Part shown: piece by piece, positions 8,681 to 14,454 of the stretch
How the letters are laid out: every line of letters begins with the position of its first letter
Position numbering within the stretch: the first letter of the stretch is position 1
From: CAKZSU01 sp044223895
GTDB taxonomy: Bacteria; Patescibacteriota; Microgenomatia; UBA10105; UBA927
Assembly (NCBI GenBank): GCA_044223895.1
Contig: JBGALL010000041.1
Span: 1 to 16,901 of the forward strand
Direction of reading: 5' to 3'
Length of the DNA: 16,901 nt
Position numbers and translations under genes: made by a program
The notes under the pieces: generated by a model
Told to the model about the DNA's origin: nothing
Seen by the model: the letters and a program-made list of their open reading frames with translations, nothing else
Databases searched by the model: none

Positions 8681-8703
8681 CCATGCTGTCTAACAAAAAC
8701 GCT
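8681..8703 (-). repeat. Right inversion repeat (IRR), 23 bp
   Basis: Exact inverted copy of 6946-6968. Outside it lies non-coding DNA: the frame ends in a stop one codon beyond the repeat. The identity therefore cannot be explained by protein conservation, which is the strongest sign of a recombination site. The 9-mer ggtttaatt directly abuts the outer end (8704-8712) and recurs at 8750-8758 before the recombinase gene. Confidence 0.88.
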
Positions 8704-8798
8704 GGTTTAATTGCATAAAAAAATGCTCAGGTTTTCTATAGTCTGTTTTGGTTTAATTTATACACTTTCTCCACAAATAACTTAAACCTTAAAACACT

Positions 8799-9416
8799 AT
8801 GATCTACGGCTACATTCGCGTCAGCACCGACAAACAAACAGTTGAAAATCAACGCTACGAAGTCAACCAATTTTGCGAAAAAAGTGTGTTGGTAGTTGAC
8901 AAATGGATTGAAGAAACTATTTCCGGCTCGAAGCATATTCAGGAAAGAAAATTAGGCAAGCTTTTAAAAAAAATGCGAAAGGATGATGTACTTATCTGCT
9001 CAGAATTGTCGAGACTGGGAAGAAACTTATTGATGATAATGGGAATCCTCAACGAGTGTATGAATCGAGACATTCAGGTTTGGACTATAAAAGACAATTA
9101 TCGTTTAGGCAGTGACATCAGCTCAAAAGTTCTTGCTTTTGCATTCGGACTTTCAGCGGAGATAGAACGAAATCTAATCTCGCAAAGAACAAAGGAAGCG
9201 CTGGCAAGAAAAAAAGCAGAGGGTGTCATTCTGGGGCGACCTGTGGGAAGGAAGTCGGCTAAGACAAAATTGACAGGACAAGAAAAGAAAATTAGAGAGT
9301 TGTTAGATAAAAAGGTATCCTATAGTGCAATAGCTAGAATATTAGGGGTTCATAGACTTACGGTGTCTGGCTTTACGAAAAGAAATAATCTCAAACCACA
9401 GCCTAGCTTGAATTGA
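8799..9416 (+). CDS. Serine recombinase, Hin/Gin-type DNA invertase family
   Basis: A 205-aa small serine recombinase of normal length for resolvases and invertases. The catalytic N-terminus reads YIRVSTDKQT, with nucleophile Ser9. SRLGR at 71-75 supplies conserved arginines, the long E helix spans about 105-140 (LAFAFGLSAEIERNLISQRT), and a C-terminal helix-turn-helix lies at about 173-195 (VSYSAIARILGVHRLTVS). The ATG at 8799 gives the standard start. The gene lies 95 bp outside the right inverted repeat and points away, so its own expression should not change with orientation. Inferred job: inverting 6946-8703 to switch the TRD. Resolvase activity for some unseen element is the alternative; no transposase or other transposon gene is visible nearby. 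Confidence 0.9.
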   Translation: MIYGYIRVSTDKQTVENQRYEVNQFCEKSVLVVDKWIEETISGSKHIQERKLGKLLKKMRKDDVLICSELSRLGRNLLMIMGILNECMNRDIQVWTIKDNYRLGSDISSKVLAFAFGLSAEIERNLISQRTKEALARKKAEGVILGRPVGRKSAKTKLTGQEKKIRELLDKKVSYSAIARILGVHRLTVSGFTKRNNLKPQPSLN

Positions 9417-9465
9417 AACAATTTCACAATTCGATAATATAAAACCGCTTTGCTCAGTAAGCTTC

Positions 9466-9485
9466 ATATCGTAATATTGCGTTAT
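9466..9485. promoter_or_regulatory. Candidate ArsR operator 1, upstream of arsR
   Basis: The site follows ATAnnGTAATATTrCnnTAT and agrees at 16 of 20 positions with 9841-9860, the only other copy I found. It ends 9 bp before the arsR ATG, as expected for autoregulation by a dimeric ArsR-family repressor. Binding is inferred. Confidence 0.65.
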
Positions 9486-9496
9486 TATAGCGCAAT
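9476..9496. promoter_or_regulatory. Near-perfect palindrome overlapping the arsR start codon
   Basis: The arms attgcg (9476-9481) and cgcaat (9491-9496) are perfectly complementary, and the interior (tat/ata) continues the symmetry with one T/G mismatch per arm. The right arm includes the first two bases of the ATG at 9495. In DNA it could be part of the operator. In RNA it would form a hairpin hiding the start codon. It overlaps operator candidate 1. Confidence 0.5.
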
Positions 9497-9824
9497 GGGC
9501 ATAACCAAATCAGAACTTTTCAAAAAACGTCAAAACCGGGTGGCTAACCTGGCCAAGGCTTTCGACCATCCGGCACGGGTGGCCATTCTTGAATACTTGC
9601 TCAGTAATGAGACTTGTATCTGTAATGATTTGGTTAACGAGCTTCCCTTGTCTCAATCCACCATCACGCAGCATCTTAAAGAGTTGAAGCGCATCGGTAT
9701 CATCAAAGGTGAGGTGGAAGGACCAAAAGTAAACTACTGTATTGATGAACAAGTGTGGGATGAGGCAAAAGACATCTTCATTAATCTGTTCACCAAGTTT
9801 GTGAAGAAAAACGACTGCTGCTAA
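9495..9824 (+). CDS. arsR: ArsR-family metalloid-responsive repressor
   Basis: A 109-aa winged-helix repressor. I chose the ATG at 9495 (MGITKSELF) over an in-frame TTG at 9450, because the upstream stretch carries operator palindromes. AFDHPARVAILEYLL is the classic ArsR N-terminal helix. ETCICNDL gives a C41-x-C43 pair in the alpha-3 position used by As(III)/Sb(III)-sensing ArsR proteins, and LSQSTITQHLKELKRIGII is the recognition helix region. A terminal Cys108-Cys109 pair may add ligands. It heads a run of arsenic-related genes and is likely released from the two operator candidates (9466-9485, 9841-9860) by arsenite. The exact metal is inferred from the motif and neighbours. Confidence 0.88.
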   Translation: MGITKSELFKKRQNRVANLAKAFDHPARVAILEYLLSNETCICNDLVNELPLSQSTITQHLKELKRIGIIKGEVEGPKVNYCIDEQVWDEAKDIFINLFTKFVKKNDCC

Positions 9825-9840
9825 ATTTTTTTGCCTATAC

Positions 9841-9860
9841 ATAACGTAATATTACAATAT
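9841..9860. promoter_or_regulatory. Candidate ArsR operator 2, upstream of the phosphoesterase gene
   Basis: A perfect palindrome gtaatattac (9846-9855) flanked by ata and tat gives the same layout as the site before arsR. It lies in the 43-bp gap between the arsR stop and the next ATG (9868). This suggests a second ArsR-controlled promoter for the phosphoesterase-aquaporin-arsO genes, separate from arsR autoregulation. Confidence 0.6.
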
Positions 9861-9867
9861 AACAATT

Positions 9868-10632
9868 ATGAAAATTGCTCTCTTTAGTGACATTCACGCC
9901 AACCTTCCAGCATTGGAAGCATTCTTCAAAGACCTGGATGGTCGTAAACCCGATGCAACATATTGCCTTGGCGATCTGGTCGGCTACAACATTTGGCCAA
10001 ACGAAGTAATCAACGAAATCCGGAAGCGCAATATCCCAACGATTGAAGGCAATTACGACCAGGGTGTAGGTAGAACTGGTGATGACTGCGGATGCGCCTA
10101 CAAGACTGACCTCGACAAATCCAATGGTGAACAGTCGATCTCATACACGAATAGCGTTGTAAAACCTGACGAGCGCAAATACCTCCGCACTCTGCCATCG
10201 CATATACGCCTGGAGTATCAACCCAATGAGGAGAAATTCAATTTGTTGATGGTTCACGGAAGTCCGCGAAAGATCAATGAATATTTATTTGTTGACCGCG
10301 AAGAAAAAAGTATGCTGCGAATAATGGAGCAAGCCGATGCTCATATCATGCTTTTCGGTCATACACATAAACCCTATCACAGAATTCTTAAAGACGAAAA
10401 AGGAAATTTCCGCCATGCGATAAACATTGGTTCTGTAGGAAAGCCAAAGGATGGCGATCCCAGAGGTTGCTATGTCATATTAACGCTTGATGAGACTTTT
10501 TCATTGGGAAAATCAGATTCCTTCAAAGTAGAATTTGTTCGTTTCGAATACGATGTGGAAAAAGCTGCTAAGGCTGTTGAAGATAGCCCGCTCCCCAATG
10601 ACTTTGCCGATATGCTGAGAAAAGGTGTTTAA
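9868..10632 (+). CDS. Calcineurin-like metallophosphoesterase of the ars cluster
   Basis: A 254-aa protein with the full metal-binding motif set of the calcineurin-like/YfcE-type superfamily: D8-x-H10, GD (35-36), GNYD (61-64, variant of GNHD), HGS (130-132) and GHTH (164-167). A DDCGC segment (72-76) adds a C74-x-C76 pair close to the active-site region. It has no signal peptide and is probably cytoplasmic. It sits between arsR and genes for an outer-membrane protein, a channel and ArsO, behind a copy of the candidate ArsR operator. The substrate is unknown; a role with arsenylated or phosphorylated metabolites is possible from context only. Confidence 0.85.
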   Translation: MKIALFSDIHANLPALEAFFKDLDGRKPDATYCLGDLVGYNIWPNEVINEIRKRNIPTIEGNYDQGVGRTGDDCGCAYKTDLDKSNGEQSISYTNSVVKPDERKYLRTLPSHIRLEYQPNEEKFNLLMVHGSPRKINEYLFVDREEKSMLRIMEQADAHIMLFGHTHKPYHRILKDEKGNFRHAINIGSVGKPKDGDPRGCYVILTLDETFSLGKSDSFKVEFVRFEYDVEKAAKAVEDSPLPNDFADMLRKGV

Positions 10633-10670
10633 AAAACTAAATCTGTCATTGAACTTCCCTGGCAATTAGA

Positions 10671-11395
10671 ATGAAATTACTCCCAGTAATCATTGTCTGT
10701 ATTCTATTCGTTGGAGTAACGTCAGCGCAGAACGTAAATCATTTCGGGGTATTTCCAGTAGTCGATCATAGCGGTCAGCTATCCGACAAATGGAATTACG
10801 GCCTATATTACTTCGGAGCGTTTAATCTTATCAATGATAAAACTTCGGGATCACCCGACATGTCAGGCTTTTTTATTTTTTACTCTGAAACTGCAATGAC
10901 ATATTCTCTTAATAAGAATCTTTCATTCACGGGGGCGTATGTTTACGAACGCCAGTACCCGCTTGATAAGGATTATTACAGGAACGAAAACCGCTTCTAT
11001 ATTCAGTCCACATTGAAGTCAAACATTGGGAAATCTCAATTGCGAAACAGGCTCCGGTATGACGGCAGATTTATACAGAATAGAGAAATCATGAAACGCC
11101 ATATACTTCAAGACTTCGCTACCTGATTGGTATCACCGTTCCATTAGGCAGTGAAAAATTCTACCTCAACGCATCAAATGAAATGTTCTTCAATACATAC
11201 CATGATGCAGAAGTGGTTTATGGCGAGAATTGGGCTTATGCTGGAGTTGGCCTGCATACCAAGAAAGCAGGTGCATTTGAGTTAGGGCCTTTCTATATGT
11301 TTTGGGTGGCTAATAACAAAAGAGACCTTCTGAATTTCTATTACATTCAACTCTCCTGGATAACTAAGGTGGACTTTAGAAAAAAAGATTTATGA
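10671..11395 (+). pseudogene. DUF2490-like outer-membrane protein gene, single frameshift
   Basis: The first frame (10671-11126) encodes a signal peptide (MKLLPVIIVCILFVGVTSA, cleavage before Q20) and beta-strand-rich sequence with RNRLRYDGRF, then runs out of frame to a stop. A second frame, open from 11084, continues with YTSRLRYLIGITVPLG and NEMFFNTYHDAEVVYGENWA to a stop at 11393-11395. The junction is at about 11099-11102, where one missing base (or two extra) would restore a protein of about 240 aa resembling DUF2490 outer-membrane barrels. The 3' end overlaps the aquaporin start by 4 bp (ATGA), so the unit was cotranscribed. Sequencing error and true decay cannot be separated here. Confidence 0.7.
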
Positions 11396-12036
11396 AAAAA
11401 TACTTAGCCGAAGTTATTGGCACATTTGCGCTTGTCTTTTGTGGAACAGGGGCTATTATTATCAATCAGGAAGCATCTGGTGCAATCACACATCCAGGTA
11501 TTGCATTTACTTTTGGCCTGATCGTTATGGTGATGATCTATACTCTTGGCCCGGTGTCAGGTGCACATTTAAACCCTGCCGTGACCATTGCTTTTACAGT
11601 TGCAAAGCGATTCCCGGTGAAAGAGATTGCTCCCTATATAATAAGTCAAGTTGCTGGTGCTTTTTTAGCGAGCGTTGTTCTTCACTTTCTATTTCCAGCC
11701 AACCAATTCCTGGGTTCAACTCTGCCGGCTGGCTCGGACATGCAATCTTTCGTGCTTGAATTGATACTCACATTTTTTCTCATGCTTGTAATTATTCATG
11801 TGGCTACTGGCTCAAAAGAACAAGGAATGTTTGCTGGACTTGCCATTGGAAGCACCGTGTTACTAGAGGCTATGTTTGCAGGGCCAATTTGTGGAGCATC
11901 AATGAACCCAGCTCGATCACTCGCCCCTGCGTTGGTGTCGGGGCATCTCGAACACCTTCTGGATATATTTGACTGCTCCTGTAGCGGGAGCAGTGCTTGG
12001 AGTAATTGCCTGGAATATTTTAAAGGAAAAGAATGA
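11392..12036 (+). CDS. MIP-family channel (aquaporin), C-terminus frameshifted
   Basis: The 214-aa frame has both channel signatures, NPA at 61-63 (HLNPAVT) and NPA-R at 172-175 (MNPARS), and multiple hydrophobic helices. It starts with an ATGA overlap of the previous gene. After HLEHL (185-189) the frame turns into a Cys/Ser-rich unnatural tail. Removing one base near 11956-11959 gives WIYLTAPVAGAVLGVIAWN, the expected last helix, ending at 12046. The final helix is therefore lost unless this is a sequencing error. In ars operons MIP channels can carry arsenite (the AqpS role), which fits the ArsR/ArsO neighbours. The substrate here is inferred. Confidence 0.85.
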   Translation: MKKYLAEVIGTFALVFCGTGAIIINQEASGAITHPGIAFTFGLIVMVMIYTLGPVSGAHLNPAVTIAFTVAKRFPVKEIAPYIISQVAGAFLASVVLHFLFPANQFLGSTLPAGSDMQSFVLELILTFFLMLVIIHVATGSKEQGMFAGLAIGSTVLLEAMFAGPICGASMNPARSLAPALVSGHLEHLLDIFDCSCSGSSAWSNCLEYFKGKE

Positions 12037-13106
12037 AGGAAAATGAATCGTTTGATGTTATAGTAATCGGAGGAGGACAGAGCGGCCTTGCGATGGGATA
12101 TTATCTCAGAAGGTCGGAGTTGTCTTACATCATTCTTGATAATCAGAAAGAACAAGGAGGTGCATGGCTACACACGTGGAAATCACTCCGTTTATTCTCT
12201 CCTGCACAATGGAGTTCGTTGCCAGGTATGATCATGACCGGAGGAAGTGATTACTACCCAACACGTGACGTTACTATTGAATATCTCAAATTCTACGAGG
12301 AGAAATACAAACTTTCCGTAAAGCGACCTGTCGAGGTGAGGAACGTGCAAAAACATGATGGTGCTTTTATACTTGAAACTTCGGATGGCGTTTACCATTC
12401 GAAGACTATTGTAAGCGCTACAGGTTCTTTCGACAATCCTTACATTCCGAGGTTCGATGGAATAGAATTATTCAAGGGTCAAGTTCTGCATTCAAGCCAG
12501 TATCAGTCACCAGAAGAATTTGCTGACAAGCGAGTCGCCATTGTTGGCGAGGGGAATTCAGGCGCTCAGATTTTAGCAGAGGTATCGAAAGTAACCGGAA
12601 CAATTTGGATCACTCAAAAGGAGCCGCGATTCTTGCCCGATCATATTGATGGCCGTTTCCTTTTTGACGCTGCTACTCAAATGTACGAGGCACAGAAAAT
12701 GGGCAAGCAATACAAACCACCATCGCTCGGTGATATTGTAATGGTTGATTCTGTGAGGGAAGCTCGTAACAGAAAAGTCCTAAAAAGTTTGAGGCCTTTT
12801 GAGCGATTCACAGAAGATAGTTTGATCTGGGCTGATGGTCACGAAGAAAAGATTGATGTAGTAATTTTCTGCACTGGATTCAAACCATCTTTAAAACACC
12901 TTGAATCATTACACGTGATAAACACAGACGGAAAAGCTGACACTATTGGAACCACGTCAAAGCAGGTTGACGGGCTGTGGCTTGTAGGTTATGGCAATTG
13001 GACAGGGTTTGCATCGGCTACCCTGATTGGTGTTGGCAGAAGTGCCAAACAAACTGTGGAGCAGGTAATTGATTTTCTTGCTAAGAAAAAAGAACCAGCA
13101 ATTTGA
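12033..13106 (+). CDS. arsO: ArsO-like FAD/NAD(P)-dependent flavoprotein monooxygenase
   Basis: A 357-aa intact protein of the flavin-containing monooxygenase/TrxB-like fold. The FAD-binding GGGQSG lies at 13-18, the NAD(P)-binding GEGNSG at 172-177, an FMO-like FKGQVLHSSQY at 147-157, and FCTGFKP near the C-terminus. ArsO proteins are a known flavoprotein component of arsenic operons; their exact reaction is not settled. The start overlaps the end of the aquaporin frame, as expected within one operon. It is undamaged although its neighbours on both sides carry frameshifts. Confidence 0.8.
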   Translation: MKENESFDVIVIGGGQSGLAMGYYLRRSELSYIILDNQKEQGGAWLHTWKSLRLFSPAQWSSLPGMIMTGGSDYYPTRDVTIEYLKFYEEKYKLSVKRPVEVRNVQKHDGAFILETSDGVYHSKTIVSATGSFDNPYIPRFDGIELFKGQVLHSSQYQSPEEFADKRVAIVGEGNSGAQILAEVSKVTGTIWITQKEPRFLPDHIDGRFLFDAATQMYEAQKMGKQYKPPSLGDIVMVDSVREARNRKVLKSLRPFERFTEDSLIWADGHEEKIDVVIFCTGFKPSLKHLESLHVINTDGKADTIGTTSKQVDGLWLVGYGNWTGFASATLIGVGRSAKQTVEQVIDFLAKKKEPAI

Positions 13107-13109
13107 CTG

Positions 13110-13117
13110 TACCTTTG
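13110..13117 (+). promoter_or_regulatory. Possible Bacteroidota -7 element TACCTTTG
   Basis: Matches TAnnTTTG exactly and lies 8 bp before the ATG at 13125, which would give a leaderless or near-leaderless transcript. No well-placed -33 TTG is visible, so this may be chance. Confidence 0.3.
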
Positions 13118-13124
13118 TTTCAAC

Positions 13125-13617
13125 ATGGAGGAAACAACCGATATACTTGGAATACCTGTTCCGTCAACAGATAGAGTCTTTCTAGCGTTTATCATTGTTC
13201 ACATTTTTATCTCTCTACTATGTGTGATTAGCGGACTACTTGCAATGCTCTCTGAGAAAGGTGGGAAAAGACACTCCTTTTATGTGTTTATTTCTGGAGC
13301 ATGCTCTCAGCTTTTACAACAGTCATTATTCTTTCCTGTTAATAAGTGCGCCTATATCCTGTTAAATGTGAGATTATTGCAACGTCATGTTCATCGCTTG
13401 GGCTACCAGTTGGCTAAAAAAATCTGAAGGAGTTGGATGGCTCCACACTGTCTTAATGGGATTGTCTTATGTTTTCCTGCTTACTGGATTTTGGTGTACT
13501 TGGGCGTCTTCATTTATGACTATTTGCATAATGGTTCTTTTGGATATTTCAATTGGCACAAATTTGATCTTTAGGGTCCTTAAAACACATCCTTTAAATA
13601 GGATGGGATCAAAATAA
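13125..13617 (+). pseudogene. Degraded multi-pass membrane protein gene
   Basis: Coding sense can be followed only by changing frame several times. Frame one from 13125 gives a hydrophobic helix (RVFLAFIIVHIFISLLCVIS) and KGGKRHSFY to about 13283. A shifted frame from 13286 reads VYFWSMLSAFTTVIILSC and then hits a stop. A third, from about 13387, reads FIAWATSWLKK, WLHTVLMGLSYVFLLTGFW and NLIFRVLKTHPLNRMGSK to 13617. At least three single-base indels are needed. The product would have been a small integral membrane protein of about 160 aa with four or so helices. I do not recognise the family with confidence. It follows arsO by 18 bp. Confidence 0.6.
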
Positions 13618-13626
13618 CCCTTTCAT

Positions 13627-13832
13627 ATGAACCGATCGCATTGTTATAAAAAAATGGATTGCCCCTCGAGGAACATATTATTCGTCTAAAACTGGATAGC
13701 ATTCCAAGTACTTTTAATTCTGACATCCCCAATAGAAAACTTACGGTGACACACAATGGCAATCTCTCAACAATTCAGCAATCAATCGACTCGCTTAATT
13801 TCAATTCATCTCTCTTAACCTTGAGAAGATAA
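13627..13832 (+). pseudogene. Frameshifted HMA-like metal-binding leader of the downstream cation transporter
   Basis: The ATG at 13627 opens a frame containing MDCPS. One base further on, the adjacent frame reads EHIIRLKLDSIPSTF, DIPNRKLTVTHNGN and STIQQSIDSLNFNSS to a stop at 13832. Restoring one base in the tcgaggaac stretch gives MDCPS-x-EHIIRL, typical of the HMA-like domain that precedes CDF-type transporters in Bacteroidota. A second indel near 13812-13820 separates it from the transporter frame. The transporter gene probably once began here. Confidence 0.55.
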
Positions 13833-13837
13833 ATTTT

Positions 13838-14404
13838 ATGTCCATTGCCAAAGGCGAACAGGCATCGCTGCTCTGGAAAGTGCTTTCAATCAATTTCGGT
13901 TTCTTCATGCTGGAAATGATAACCGGCCTCATCTCACGATCTATGGGATTAGTGGCCGATAGTTTAGACATGTTAGCAGATGCTCTTGTTTATGGATTAA
14001 GTCTACTTGCAGTTGGTGGTAGTATGAGCAAGAAAATGAAAATTGCTGGGATCAGTGGTTACTTCCAAATGACACTGGCAATTGTGGGTCTAGTTGAAGT
14101 CGTTCGAAGATTTCTCGGATACGAGGAGGTTCCTGATTTTAGAGTGATGATTGGTATTTCTGTTTTAGCCCTGATTGCAAATGCCCTGTGTCTATACCTT
14201 CTTCAAAGATCAAAGAGCCAGGAAGCGCATATGAAAGCAAGTATGATATTCACTTCCAATGACATAGTTATTAACTTAGGAGTCATTATCGCAGGAGTGT
14301 TGGTTTTTTTATTCAATTCGAAGTATCCGGACTTAATAATCGGGTCAATAGTTTTCATTATTGTTACGAAGGGAGCACTTTCAATTCTCAAGCTCTCTAA
14401 ATGA
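13838..14404 (+). CDS. Cation diffusion facilitator-type transporter (possibly N-terminally truncated)
   Basis: A 188-aa membrane protein with about six hydrophobic helices. MGLVADSLDMLADALVYG carries the acidic D44-x-x-x-D48 pair of the CDF transport site in TM2, and FTSNDIVINLGVII gives the matching TM5 site. The protein lacks a long cytoplasmic C-terminal domain. The ATG at 13838 is the first in this frame, but an HMA-like domain is encoded just upstream in another frame, so this start may be an artefact of frameshifting. The likely job is efflux of a divalent metal such as Zn, Co or Cd; the ion cannot be told from sequence. It ends 50 bp before the ABC permease gene. Confidence 0.75.
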   Translation: MSIAKGEQASLLWKVLSINFGFFMLEMITGLISRSMGLVADSLDMLADALVYGLSLLAVGGSMSKKMKIAGISGYFQMTLAIVGLVEVVRRFLGYEEVPDFRVMIGISVLALIANALCLYLLQRSKSQEAHMKASMIFTSNDIVINLGVIIAGVLVFLFNSKYPDLIIGSIVFIIVTKGALSILKLSK

Positions 14405-14454
14405 TTGAGATTAGCATGCCAACAAAGAAATGAAAACAAATAAAGAACTATAAA

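Larger units (their letters stand above)
6946..8703. mobile_element. Invertible TRD-switching segment
   Basis: The 1758-bp segment is bounded by perfect 23-bp inverted repeats. It holds the 3' end of the methyltransferase gene on the plus strand and a homologous TRD cassette on the minus strand, their ends overlapping near the middle. Both TRDs continue through the repeat in the same frame: the silent strand reads SVFVRQHGVANEFHTSDTW, and the active gene reads SVFVRQHG followed by its own TRD. Inversion therefore yields a complete 834+295 = 1129-aa methyltransferase, so both states are ON with different specificity. A serine recombinase gene sits 95 bp outside the right repeat. Sequence structure is directly visible; actual inversion is inferred. 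Confidence 0.85.

Noticed and set aside
8713..8726. gcat/atgc hairpin around an A-run as a terminator
   Set aside because: The stem is only 4 bp with no GC-rich core; too weak to call.
8799..9416. Serine recombinase as part of a transposon or prophage integrase
   Set aside because: It is a small invertase/resolvase-size protein, there is no transposase, terminal repeat or tRNA attachment site nearby, and a matching inverted-repeat target lies beside it.
9450..9494. TTG start giving a 124-aa ArsR
   Set aside because: The added 15 residues do not look like ArsR sequence, and the DNA carries operator-like palindromes; the ATG at 9495 gives a normal start.
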